Below are positions 22,701 to 34,015 of a DNA stretch of 64,000 nucleotides, piece after piece; the stretch's first letter is position 1; every line of letters begins with the position of its first letter. The notes below the pieces were generated by a model. It was not told where the DNA came from, ran no database searches, and was given only the letters and a program-made list of their open reading frames with translations. Position numbers and translations under genes: made by a program. This DNA comes from Agriotes lineatus (lineage: Eukaryota > Arthropoda > Insecta > Coleoptera > Elateridae), in NCBI GenBank assembly GCA_940337035.1, contig CALNHX010001936.1, positions 1 to 64,000 of the forward strand, written 5' to 3'.

Positions 22701-24342
22701 ACGTTTTTGAACAAGTTTAGTGAAAGACAAAATTATATCGAATTAGTTCAGGAAATATTGTATTTACAAAATCAGTGTATACTTACTTTTTCTAAATTAT
22801 GAAACAATTTTTTGGCTTCGCTTAATTGTTTCGCCATTTACCAATTTATTTCAGGCTTAACCTGTATATTTTTATTTGAATTATATATCCTTTGCATTTC
22901 GAATTCGTAAATTTTCCAAAGCAGCCTATTTTGTACCTGTATCGAGTTCCTTTCGTTTGCGCGATGCCCTTTCTGATCTGCGCTATCTCTTATCAGAGTC
23001 CGAGTCTTCCTTTGGGCACGAATTATTCGTACCTGGCACTTGCTATTTTGGGGCCCGCCGTCTCCGGCGTGGTTAAACAATGTTCAAGTCAAATTACGTG
23101 CGCTCAACCAATTTCTATGAGCTTTGTGTTCCTAAGGGCTGATTAAGATCAGGTACGATTGCGCTTTTCTGTCTTATTATCCCTATAGTAATTACATTTT
23201 TTCTTAGCTCTTAAATAATAGTTTTAACCCAAGAATTTGATCGGGAAGGCAATGCCGCCGCCCAGTTATATTTTTCCACACCGGCTAATGCCTTATTCAC
23301 CTCTGCCGTTGGGAATGTTGTGCTGCTACGATTACGGATGCATCCAAGATGTTTATAGCCACGTGGTGTAGCAACCCCTGACCAACATCTTTTCCGTGAG
23401 TAGAGGTTAGTGCCAAAAGCTACTATAGACCGGCTATTCCACGATTACGGTGTGTTAAATTATTTTCTACACCTGAACTTTTATTCTAAAATTATCATTC
23501 TTAAAATCTGCATTTACGCTTACTATCATTATAAATCTGTAAAGCTCAATTTTATACATGCTCTTGTATGTTCATATTTAAACTTTTACGCAAATATTTA
23601 ATTTTGATTAATGTAGTTGCAATTTTTGATGTGTATTGACCCGTAGTTAGGGGAGCATTCACGCTTTTTGATTTCAATAACCTAAAAGGGTTTTATTAAA
23701 TGAATGAGGTATGCATATCCCACGAATGTTTTTTGTTAAAGTTATTAAAATAACCCGAAAAGGGTTCTTAATTTTATGCGTGTCGCAACCTTCAATTTAC
23801 GTACACAATTTTGTTCTAACATTATTTGCATTTTAATTATTCAGATTATTTATTACAGACACTTCAAAACTTTTTATTGATTATTAATTAAACGCTAGTC
23901 ACTTGCAGTTTATTTCCACATATTATTTGAAATCTTTTGATTTCTGGCGCCCATTTCCATTTCCTTTTCCTTTTTTGAAGACATTTCAGGGTACACAGCT
24001 GATGATTTGAACCTACGATCAAGGCCGCCGAAATTTGAGTTAGTTAGGGCCATTGCGGTGAGTAAAGACTTTTCAGAGCTGCCGTGGTGTATAAACTGTA
24101 GGGGGGTTGATCTGCGATTTTTACTACCATTGCTTAATTTCATTAATTAATCGCAGGTCGGCTTCTTTATTGTTTCAATTAATAAGTGATTCGAGTACTC
24201 GGCGGTTTTAGGCTATTATAATTTGAAATTACATATTTTGGGTTTAGTTTATACCGAGTGATCAACAATGAATGAGTGTGCTGCCTCTTTCAAATAAAGC
24301 TATTGCCCACTTAGCACATACACTGATCCCAACTATTTCCAG
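22701..24342. other. Intergenic, nothing recognised
   Basis: A G+C-richer patch at about 22890-23090 is open on both strands, and a second at 23225-23420 has no frame. The minus-strand frame 23910-24143 (77 codons, lysine-rich start) matches nothing I know. No transposon ends were found. Confidence 0.4.
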
Positions 24343-24682
24343 TGGCGTACAGGCGGGTATTTCAGATGGGGCGAAAAATTTAAAAGCTGGTATATTAAAA
24401 ATATATTATTGCAACGTTTTAAATTATACATAGTGCAAGTTTTGTTACACAAAAAGTTAATCAAATTGAACAAGCATTCAAGAAACACTCAAATAACATA
24501 TAACCACTTTTAATTAGAAAATTGAAATTACAAGAATGTTTCTTATATTAAAAACGCACAATATAACAACAAATATGAGACAAAATGAGCAACAAAATAC
24601 AATTCAATAACAAAATACAATGATATTGATACATTGTTTTCTAAACTCCCAATCTAGAAACAGAAATAAGAACCACCCTTTT

Positions 24683-25330
24683 TTATAATAGATGTTGAAA
24701 ATGTTGTCCATTATTTTCTATACACAAATTTATTCGTCTCATTATGTTGTCAAAGACGGCTTCTAACTGTTGCGGTGTGATTAAATTAACGGGGTTCACT
24801 ATGGCATCCTGGAACTCCTCAACCGTATGCAAACGATGTAATGTACTTTCACGAAAAACATGGGGATTTTCAGTAGACCAGGTTCGATAATTTTGGAATT
24901 CACATACCCACTTAGATGAAACCATGCCTCATCACTAAAAAATGTTTTCCAAAACGTCGTTGTCACTCAAGTTTTCGTTAAACCAGCTGCAGTAAGTATA
25001 TCGCTTAAAATCGGCTGGCAGCAATTCTTGCACAACAGACACTTTGTATGAGTGCATATGCAGCTTTTTTTGGCAAGCCATCTGGCATGTCCCATACGAG
25101 AGCCCTACATTTAATATATAAATAATCAGCTTTTAGTAATAATAACTTATACACATTATCAGTTTGAGCAGATCGTCGCCTTAAAAATTTATTGGGGCTT
25201 GCTTCCAATCGCTCCTGAATATCTTCTAAGGCTTTTTTATTAAGCGCAGGCCTTTTGCCAGAAAATTTACCCTTGGAGACACTGACAGTATCCCGAAATC
25301 GGTTGATAATGCGACGAAATTATTCACATT
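24683..25330 (-). pseudogene. Transposase relic, rosa/DUF4817-like
   Basis: Read on the minus strand in shifting frames: NKKALEDIQERLEASPNKFL, then PADFKRYTYCSWFNENL, then FFSDEAWFHLSGYVNS with the first catalytic Asp (about 24905-24945), then YRTWSTENPHVFRESTLH. The protein then jumps directly to HTVEEFQDAIVNPVNLITPQ and a C-terminus ending FQHLL. The central catalytic part with the second and third Asp is deleted. Frameshifts confirm it is non-functional. Confidence 0.75.
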
Positions 25331-25775
25331 TTTGTCTAATTCAAAACAAAGCTCTGTAAATGATCTACTTACCAGATAAAGCAATCAGATACGCAGTTTT
25401 AGTCTTACTAAAGACTGAATTTATGTAAACTATAGAAATAATTTCAATAATCTATTAATTGCAACAGGAATGACAGATTTAAAATTTGTATGTACGCGCG
25501 GGTTGAGGGGAAAGAAGGTTTTGATAAACAATATATTCTCGTGGGTCCCAGTATACATTATTGATAACAATGCGACCATAGCGAAGTTACGAACCCTACA
25601 ATCATTATTGATCACCCAGTATTTAGCCGGAATGTAAAGTTACAAAATATGATTTTGACTGTTAATTATTTTATATTTGTCACTAAACTTCATATCAAAA
25701 CTCAGTTTCAAATTGGTTTCATAAGAACGTAAAGATACCTGAATACGTCGTTATAATATTATAAGTAAATATAAA
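25331..25775. other. Intergenic, nothing recognised
   Basis: A+T-rich sequence without a recognisable frame. It precedes the truncation point of the RTE fragment. Confidence 0.4.
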
Positions 25776-26790
25776 AACCACTCATTGAAATTGCGGTTAA
25801 TACTATTATCTATAACATCTACAAACATGCAACAACCACCATAAAACTTCATGATACCACACGAGAAATTAGCATCAAGCGGGGTGTCAGACAAGGCGAC
25901 ACTTTGTCACCCAAATTATTCACTGCAGTTCTGGAACACGCTTTTAAATCTTTAAACTGGGAGAACAAAGGCATAGATATAGACGGCGAAAAATTAAACA
26001 ACTTGCGATTCGCAGATGACATAGTGTTGATTACAGACAATCTAGGCGAAGCTAAAGAAATGCTACAAGAACTGCAAAACGTAACACGGATGGTGGGGCT
26101 AAGTATAAACTACACCAAGACAAAGTTAATGACAAATCTAGTCCCTAATGGAAATATACACATCAGAGGAGCGGAAATAGAGCTAGTTGAAAGGTATATA
26201 TATTTGGGGCATGAGGTTAAAATCAGCAGGGATAACCAAACCTGCGAACTCCTGAGACGAATTAATCTAGGCTGGGCGGCGTACGGCAAACTCAGATACA
26301 TCTTTAAAGATAGCATCCCTCTGAGTTTAAAGAGGAAAACTTTCAATACATGTGTTCTGCCAGTGCTTACCTACGGGGCAGAGACTCTAACCCTGACAAA
26401 AACATCAACAAGAAAACTGAGTATTGCCCAACGAAAGATGGAAAGATCGATGTTGGGAATTACACTAAAAGATAAAATAAAAAATGAAGAGATACGTAGA
26501 AGAACGGGAGTAGAGGACGTAATAGAAAAGATAGCCAAATCGAAGTGGCGATGGGCTGGCCATGTGGCGAGGCAGACAGATGGAAGATGGACAAAAAAGA
26601 TTATTGAGTGGAGGCCGAGGGCTAACAAGCGAAGTCGAGGGAGACCACCCACCCGATGGACGGACGATTTGAAAAGGATTTCGACAAACTGGGTTGCAAC
26701 TGCACAAGATAGAGGAATTTGGAAAGATCTGGAGGAGGCCTATGTCCAACAGCGAACAATACTGGCTGAATGATGATGATGATGATGACT
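25776..26790 (+). mobile_element. 5'-truncated RTE-type retrotransposon with (ATG)n tail
   Basis: The coding frame is open from about 25776 to the stop at 26771-26773. It starts inside the reverse transcriptase (KRGVRQGDTLSPKLFTAVLE), includes the catalytic FADDIVLI, then YIYLGHEV, NTCVLPVLTYGAETLTLT, QRKMERSMLGITLKDK and WRWAGHVARQTDGRW. It ends in the basic SRGRPPTRWTDDLKR tail. These are diagnostic of RTE-like elements. The 3' end is a short ATG/GAT microsatellite, the usual RTE tail. The endonuclease and the first RT motifs are missing, so it cannot move by itself, although the remaining frame is undamaged and therefore young. Confidence 0.9.
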
Positions 26791-27229
26791 ATTATTTTAA
26801 ATCATCACCTATTTAGCTGAGAGAAAGGAATCTTAAATGACCCTGATTGAGCTAGTTCGAGGTAATAGAAAGTAACATTATTATAATTACAATTTCTTCT
26901 CTCAATGTAATTTTTTGACAGTGGTCTATCATGATATGGTTTATCGGACTCTTTCCACACCAGACGGTGGAAAAACTCCGAAAAAATATATTATAATTAC
27001 AATGTGAGAAAATATAAATGTCATGCAAGTCAAGTTTGACATTGACGTTTACTTTATAGATGCAGGTAAGTTACTGTAACTGCAACATATTTATATTGAT
27101 ATACAAAGAGGGATATATTACATTTTGTCTTCCACCAACGTGGGACAAAGAGCACTACTACAGTACTAAGTAAATGTTCATAAAAGAAAAAGTCAACGAA
27201 ACCAAATCCACCTACTTACGGATGCAAAA
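26791..27229. other. Intergenic, nothing recognised
   Basis: A+T-rich with two similar short blocks containing TTATAATTACAAT (about 26880 and 26990). No gene was seen. Confidence 0.4.
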
Positions 27230-27500
27230 CTTGAACTTTAAATCATAGACAGAAAGGTTGAGCAAGCTAACAAGATGGGGTTTGTAAGATCTGTGGATAA
27301 AGTTACCAGAAAACGTGTAGCAAAAGAAACTAAGCTGGTATGGATATCGTTAAACCATGGATTCTAACAGACCACCAGGAAAAGTGTGGGAAGCAGACCG
27401 ATAGGAAAAAGTAAAACTGGAGATAACGAAATCCAGAAATATTGTACGAAAAGGGGCAAACTGGCAGGAGGCGGTAGAACTCACACAAGACCTGCATGTC
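27230..27500 (+). mobile_element. Decayed 3' end of a non-LTR retrotransposon
   Basis: Across frames the translation contains LSWYGYR*TMDSNRPPGKVW and NWQEAVELTQDLHVDTE-like stretches, recalling the -L-WYGH--RM---R-PKKV- region at the end of RTE-like proteins. Stops break all frames. Confidence 0.45.
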
Positions 27501-27834
27501 GACACCGAAAAATAGCCGATTATGTACTAGTCTGCACGTATGTATTCGTACATGACGATTGCCTGTTGTAGGTACTTAGGGTAGTTCTTCTTGTCCTTAA
27601 AGACTTATCAACTTCTCACTTCTGTAAATTAGGACTCTGAAAAAATTTAAACATATTTGTATAAGAATATGTCACACAATGGCGAAAATTCAATTACTTC
27701 CTTGCATCTGTTACAATTTTGAATCTATATTTTCTTTTTCATAATTTCTAAATGAAAATACATAATTTAAAACCATGCCTAATATAGTTTGTTCCGTCTA
27801 CTACTGAATAATTAGTCGTCTTTCGTATTTAGGG

Positions 27835-28092
27835 TTGCCATACGTCCCGGGTGGTGTAGCTTGAACAAGCGTCCACGTTCGATCAGCAGAGTTAAGCAAC
27901 GCTCTTTCTGGTCAGAACTTGGATGGGAGTTCCACGGCTGCATCTCTCGGCGCCTCGTGATACGGCTGTCACGTAAATAGTTGATCCCGGCGATTATAAC
28001 AACATCATGACAGTCCTCATAAATGCACAGCGACACCTATAATTGGCCTAACGGCTGTTGGCTGAGTGCGATATAAATATAAATAAATAAAT
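27835..28092 (+). mobile_element. 5S-rRNA-derived SINE (SINE3-like)
   Basis: The head is recognisably 5S rRNA: GCCATAC near 27837, then GCGTCC..CGATCA, AGAGTTAAGCAACG (box A region, 27887 on) and GGTCAGAACTTGGATGGGAG (box C region, 27910-27930). Compare the universal 5S sequence with AAGTTAAGCAAC and GGTTAGTACTTGGATGGG. A unique body follows (to about 28070), then an AAAT-type tail (ATATAAATATAAATAAATAA). A real 5S gene would stop near 120 bp with a T-run and keep the terminal stem. This does not, so it is a retroposed SINE with an internal pol III promoter. Confidence 0.8.
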
Positions 28093-28493
28093 GTGCCGAT
28101 TTTCTAAGCAAATTTTACGCTTCACTAATTTCTGCAAATTCTGATTCAAAACCTCAAAAATAATTTACAACTAGTTGTTTAGCCAATATTGTATATTCAA
28201 TATCTAGCTATTCGCTATTCTGGAATCTGGGTTCCAAAAGATTTTTTTCTACGATCGTGTCAAAATGACAACTTCTTGCACAGTGTCTAGTGTCAAAAGC
28301 GACGTTGGTAGCACTCTTAATAATTTTTTGTACGTTGCCATTGGTGGCATGTTTTAATACTATATTAAAACACGTTTTGCCGTAAATTTTAATGTCAACA
28401 TAACCTAAAATATCTAACACAATGTGACGAAAAAAGTGTCACCGAACTAAGTTTTTATATTTCCGTTACGATCGTAGAAGAAATTGCCTATGA

Positions 28494-28603
28494 TACACGT
28501 GTATAAGTGGCATTAAAGCACTAGCGACGTTAAACGCACTCCGCTTTGCGTCGTGCTCTTAAACTCGTCGCACGTGCTTTAAAGGCGTACTTATACACTA
28601 GTA
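28494..28603. repeat. Long imperfect hairpin, MITE-like
   Basis: The arm TACACGTGTATAAGTGGCAT is complementary to the right end (TACGCC..ACTTATACACTAGTA), and the inner arms AAAGCAC..GCGACG pair with CGTCGCACGTGCTTT. The flanks carry TATA-rich sequence. No coding capacity. Confidence 0.6.
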
Positions 28604-28811
28604 TAATATACTATTTAAATAGATAATCAATTATGGGTTTATGCGACACCTTGATCCACATTTAAGTAAAAGTTTAAGTTAAAAAATATAAAGTTCCAAG
28701 AAATACTTATGATTGATACTGCCGCAGCAGAAACAATCTCAAATGTGTATTGATGGTAGAGGGGGTGTCTAATATATTAATAACTACATACATATTGCGA
28801 AATTAATATTT

Positions 28812-29300
28812 TTATTTGTTCCTCACTTGTAAACATCAATTTATCAAGGCACTGTATTCACCTTGAAAATGTTTCTTAACTGGCTAGCCAGTAATTTTTT
28901 TACTGGCTAGCCAGTAAAATTTTACAAGCGTGCTCATAGATAAATGATAGCGTGCAAAGCCAGAGTTGTCTTCCTTAGTATGTGTCATATTGATGAATTT
29001 AGTTGCTTGTCAGTTTGACATTTTGAATAAATGGTAAATTTCTAGTTATTTACAAGTGAGGAACAAATAAAATATTCAACAATACACTCAAGATAACAGG
29101 TTTTACTGGCTCAAGAAGGTGACTGGCTCGCCTTTGGGTCGCCAGTCATATCCTTCTATTCGCCAGTAAAAACCCTCTTACCAAGCTAGTAATGTTAGAG
29201 TTAGAGATTTTACAAGTTAGTAACTTGTTAAAATAAACTTTCTTGATTAATACAGTGACTTGATAAATTGATGTTTACAAGTGAGGAACAAATAAAATAC
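28812..29300. mobile_element. MITE with about 45-bp terminal inverted repeats
   Basis: Left end ATTTGTTCCTCACTTGTAAA, then CATCAATTTATCAAG; the right end is its complement (CTTGATAAATTGATG.., GAGGAACAAAT). An extra internal copy of TTACAAGTGAGGAACAAAT lies near 29051. The interior holds two perfect palindromes, ACTGGCTAGCCAGT at 28879-28892 and its 16-bp extended form at 28901-28916, and a larger hairpin at 29101-29171 (TTTTACTGGC..GACTGGC / GCCAGTC..GCCAGTAAAA). There is no reading frame. Confidence 0.75.
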
Positions 29301-29780
29301 TATTATTGGAGCTGCGTATAGGTGTTCCTGTTAAATTTATTTTATTATTGGTTTCCTTTGCAAATAATAGATTAATGTGTTTTTTTAGTATTTAGTTGAA
29401 AAAAGTAATGAATTAACTTTTTCCCAAGAGCACCTTCTGTAAACTGGTTTCTTGAGTCGAATTAAACTGGCAACAAATTGTATGCAATGTGCTAAGCTTA
29501 CGATGTCTGTCATCAAGCCTCAAAATAGCAGCGTCTTTTTAAACTAACAACAAGATATTCAAATAATGCAGATCTAATATCTGGTATTTTTTTTGGCATG
29601 TTTCTGTCATCAACGCTAACCATATTTTACTAACCTTTAATTTGCTGAAAGGCTCATCTACTGTTAAACAAATGCGCTGATTGATTACTAATTTGAAAGT
29701 GAAAATATAAAAAACGCTGATAAGGAGAAACAGCCCCTGGATACCAAACTGAATGTAACTGTGCAAACGTAATACCCATA

Positions 29781-29816
29781 ATACCAAAGAATATAGATAT
29801 CTATATTCTTTGGTAT
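29781..29816. repeat. Perfect 36-bp palindrome
   Basis: The 18-base half ATACCAAAGAATATAGAT is followed immediately by its exact complement, with no loop. It abuts the left end of the 29814-30728 element. Confidence 0.95.
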
Positions 29817-30728
29817 AGTCAAATTTATACCCATTCGGAGTCACGTGATAATCTAGTAATTTTACGTATGTCGATTCTTAAAAATGCAATTTTAGGGAAA
29901 TAAATGACATTCCATTTTGTAGGTTATCCTGACATATTATGCCAATTTCTAAAACAAGGTTGCTACGGGTTTATTCTCTTATATGAAATCAAACTGAATT
30001 TACAGGTTAAAGAAAACATAACATGTCGTAAAATGTAAATATAATAAAGATATGTCAGCTGCTACATTAAAAACCTGCTGCGTATAGCAAATTTTAAGTC
30101 AATTTCTGTGCATGCATATTCTGTTATAGAACATTGCCATTTGAAGCCTATTTCCTTGCACAATCTATTTAGGGAAGAAACTGAATGTGAAAAATCTCCA
30201 GATTCTTCAACCAAGCATTTTTTAGATTTTTTATGGTTACAAATTCTTTAGCTACATACATTTTATATACAGTGTCTTGACTGCTTCGTCGACTTCCGTT
30301 TTTGCATTCTTCACTTTCTGGCTCATATTTTCGGTAAATTGTGCTCTCCGAGATATTTAACGCAAGAGAAGCACGGCGAACAGCGTTGGAGGGTGAAACT
30401 GTTGATTTACTATTATTAATATTGTACTCTTCATAAAAAAAACGCATAATATTCAAATTAATTGTTGTGACTGCTCGTTATACCGCATGTCCGATGGTTT
30501 CTTTTAATTTCCAGTTTTCGGCTCAACAATTTTAGGTTTTATTACCCTTATCTCAATAACTTACACGAAAAATATAATCTGACAGATTAGAAACGTCAAA
30601 TTTTTAAAATTAATTTTATGAATCGACATGCCTTTTTTTCAAATTTCTTCCATTTCATCTATTTTACTAAAGATGAACAGAGACAGACAAAAGTCACGTG
30701 ACTCCGAATGGGTATAATTTTGACTATA
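29814..30728. mobile_element. DNA transposon remnant with 35-bp terminal inverted repeats
   Basis: The left terminus (29814-29848) reads TATAGTCAAATTTATACCCA, then TTCGGAGTCACGTGA. The right terminus (30693-30728) is its complement with about one difference. The 0.9-kb interior contains a short minus-strand frame with a helix-turn-helix-like segment but no catalytic domain, so it is a deletion derivative. Confidence 0.8.
30169..30456 (-). pseudogene. Helix-turn-helix relic inside the TIR element
   Basis: The 95-codon frame contains NAVRRASLALNISESTIYRK, a helix-turn-helix of the kind found at the N-terminus of insect DDE transposases (R-A--LG-SE-T--R-). The rest (KNLKNAWLKNLEIFHIQFLP) is uninformative. 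It is probably the only surviving piece of the parent transposase. Confidence 0.5.
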
Positions 30729-30889
30729 ATACGAAAACTTGTTGCGGAGTATGCAACACACGTTACGCAGTTGTACGCATGGCTCCGGCTATGTTAGGGC
30801 ATATACTAGCGTTTTTATTTATTCAAATTCAAGGATAAACTCCACACAGGCGAAGAAGGAACAGTTATGGACGAGGTAATTAACAATTA

Positions 30890-31785
30890 AAAGCATAAAT
30901 TACCTGTTCTCAAGAAACTGTAAGACCACTACAAGATTAATTAAATAACTACTAAATTAACTTAATGCAATGCCCTTAAAGAGCATCAAATAAACAAGAA
31001 ATTGATTAGTAATACTACTACTACTTCTACAAATATAATTGGAAATTCTACTATAGAAAGAATTTTTATAATTAATTTTAATATGGCAACCATTTAGTAC
31101 CTACAAATAAAAACTGATCTTGTATTCGTGCATATCTAAACGGATAAGCAGCTATTCTCAATACAGACATAAGAAGCATTAAACACATAACTCACCTTAA
31201 AAACTGTGAAAAAGTAATGTAGCTCCAATAACTAATCAAAACCGCATTGGAAGTACACATAATTTAATATTCCCATAGAGAATGGCGAGGAAAAGGTAAA
31301 TAACAGCCAAGACCATGGAATAAAAAGTGGGCAGAAAGAGAAAAGGTCCTACCTATTATAAAACCAAAAAAAAATATTAGTGACCCCATTGAGAGCATTA
31401 ATGTAAAAGAATACTCCAAAAGCCAATACCTAGTTCGAAAAACTTGAAAAATAGGGACAAAAAATCTCTCTTGTTCTAAATCTAAACCAATGTTGAGTAC
31501 CTGTCAAATACCAATTTGTAAGAAGAAATATTGCTATAAAAATAGAAACTTAATTTCATTATAAAATACATTCTATAAGCAGTTTTCTATCATATGAAAG
31601 AAAGCAACAAATTTCACTGTTTTCGAAAACTACTAATGCTTTAATTCTGAAATTCTACACGCATCTTAGGTCTTCTCTATATAGCCTCCTGGAGAATCGA
31701 CACACTTGGCCCATCAATGTTTAACTTTATAATCCGCTCATTATAGAAGTCTGCACAACCTACCTAGTCAAGAATTTAACTCCTC
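30890..31785 (+). repeat. Dispersed repeat family, longest copy in the window
   Basis: The left third (30890-31130) matches 13370-13610 inverted. The right part (31260-31780) matches 9120-9610 inverted. Both partners are pieces of what may be one roughly 0.9-kb repeat. No coding frame or clear termini. Confidence 0.6.
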
Positions 31786-32634
31786 AGTACTAGCATGATT
31801 TTTAAAACAATACTAAGGTCAGTCCGAGAAACCACCTGAATCTGAACTGCTGTTTATCGTTTAAGAAAAAAATTATCTCTTCGATATTTTATATTTTAGT
31901 TCTGAAAATAGGTAGGTACCTACCTATGTTAATGTAATGCTGGTTGTCATTCTGATAGGAACAATTGCATGTACACTGCTAACAGATGCTTTAGTAAATA
32001 ACAAATTAATTCTATGAAAAGTGATTTATTTTTGTTTACTTACTCTCGGATGCCTTGACCTCTCGATCGGTTTTCGAATTTGTTCTTTTTGGGGGCACGT
32101 TTATGACTCCTGTCTCAACCCCCCTTTTCAGGAAGGGTCTTTTTGCGTTGTTTAGTTTTGCTAATTTTGGTCATTTCCTTATTGCTCCAACTTTTTTGCA
32201 TCTTTCTCCAGCTCTTCCGATTTTTGGTCTTTTCTCTTCATTCTATCACCCCCATTTTTATCAAGTCTTTTTTCACTTACTCTAGCTACCTGAGTCGTGG
32301 CCACTCTCTCTTTCTTCTGCTTTCGGGATTATTTTCCAAGCATTTGTTTGCTACTCTCTCTAGATGCATACGTTCCACATTCATTAGCCAGCTGATTCGC
32401 TTATTTTTTATCTTTGATGATATACTTGGGCCTTCTTAGTTGTTGGTCTGTCAGCACCCAGCACAGGGGATTTATTTTTACCAAAACAATATTAACTGAA
32501 ACATTACTACAAGGAAAATCATCGATATAATAATAAGATCCAGCAATGCGGGGGTGGAAGATATTTCTAAAACTATAAGAGTTACATAAATATTGGGTAG
32601 GTAGGTATATGATAGTTGCAAGTAGGAATGTGGT
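31786..32634. other. Intergenic, nothing recognised
   Basis: The T-rich plus strand at 32050-32430 gives overlapping hydrophobic frames, probably a composition effect. No gene or repeat partner was found. Confidence 0.4.
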
Positions 32635-32856
32635 GTACAGTCGTGTTCAAAAATGTGTTGTACACAGACTGTTATAAGTTTATTGGTAGCTGTGTTTTTA
32701 CTCAACAAAGGCTCAGTCTGTATCGTTAACTAGGTAGACCTGGATGTACACTTTCAAAATATTTGTATATACAACACCTTTTTGGACTTTGTGTAATGAA
32801 TTTATATTGTTAAAGCACAAATGCTGTACACTACTTTAATGAACACGACTATACGC
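32635..32856. mobile_element. Small Tc1-type MITE
   Basis: The ends TACAGTCGTGTTCAAAAATG and the complement of TTTAATGAACACGACTATA form imperfect inverted repeats about 30 bp long around 220 bp of non-coding DNA. A CAGTCGTGTTCA-like end is usual for Tc1-derived MITEs. Confidence 0.6.
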
Positions 32857-32878
32857 TACTAAAATAGTTTTGAATATA

Positions 32879-33379
32879 CAGGGTGGTTCAAAAAAGTGCG
32901 GCGAATCAAAAACAATTCAAGACCTTTAAGATGCTTTATATCCAGGGATAACAAACAAATGCCAATATACTGCAAATTTAAACACCTTTTACGCATTTTA
33001 GATAAAATAACTATTAAAATAGCCAAATTTCACAAGCGTAGAGATCTATGCAGGTTGCACAGGTGCACATCAAACCGATTTTAGGGTTAAAATTAGATGA
33101 CTCATTTTTAAAACAGTTCTCTACATTTTCTGAAGGTGATGTAACGTGAATTTCTTATTACTTAATATCAGAACAAGTGCAAGACGTGTCAAAAATTACT
33201 GTATGGTGCAGGGGGAAACAAACAAAACTCAACATTATTCGAAAGAAAAATGGATATTTCCTAACCTGACTAATCTTATCCAGAAAAACCCCTAAGTTTA
33301 ATTCAAGGCAGTTGATTTTAAGTGCGTGAAATTTGTTCCACGACTCCTGAAAAAATTAGCATGCCACGAACGCACCCTG
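32879..33379. mobile_element. CAGGGTG-ended non-autonomous element (probable)
   Basis: The left end is TA then CAGGGTGGTTCAAAAAAGTG, and the right end is CGAACGCACCCTG. Only the outermost dozen bases match well (CAGGGTG.GTTC). The 0.5-kb interior encodes nothing. The right flank is TT instead of TA. Confidence 0.45.
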
Positions 33380-34015
33380 TTAACGCAATTAATACAGTAA
33401 TCTAGATTGAATTAAGTAGAGGTAAGGCAATTGAGTTGCCGGAAGAAGGTTCTGGAAGACTGTTGATACAATTTCTGTTTAGATTCTAGATCATACCAGT
33501 TCCATCATACCACGCAGGTATCACAAACGCTTCTGTGCATAAATTTGCTTACTAATTAATTGATTACCAAGAGTTTAACAAATCAAATGTCAGATATAAG
33601 CAACTGCTCGTGGCGTGGCAAATATTAAAGTCCCGTGTTTGGATAATGTAGACATAACAATAATTTTACAAAACGCGATTATTAGAGAACTACTTTTAAT
33701 TTAATCACAAATATTATAAATAGATAATAGATTAATTGCGTTTGAATCTTGAAGATATCTTCTTTTAAATCATGTATCCAGTAATTAGTATTTGTTTACC
33801 AAAGTTATCAAACCTTCCGCAACAATGTTAAAAAGTCCAAATAAAAAAACCTTGTGTGAAAACCTCAGTGCACGAAGAAATACAGAGATCTGCACCCAAA
33901 CTGTAAAGTGCTGGTACAAATTCAAACAATCCATAAATTCCGATGTTATCACTTGGTGCTTTTATTTAATCAAAAGGTTACCTAACAGATATTATTATAG
34001 ATATATATGTATATA
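33380..34015. other. Intergenic, nothing recognised
   Basis: No gene was seen. It ends in the TA-rich target of the next transposon. Confidence 0.4.

Noticed and set aside
27860..27940. Possible functional 5S rRNA gene
   Set aside because: Only the promoter-proximal blocks match; the 3' third and the terminator are missing and a SINE body follows.
32055..32439. Hydrophobic plus-strand frames as a membrane protein
   Set aside because: Two overlapping frames are both hydrophobic because the strand is T-rich; no start context, homology or splice sites support a gene.
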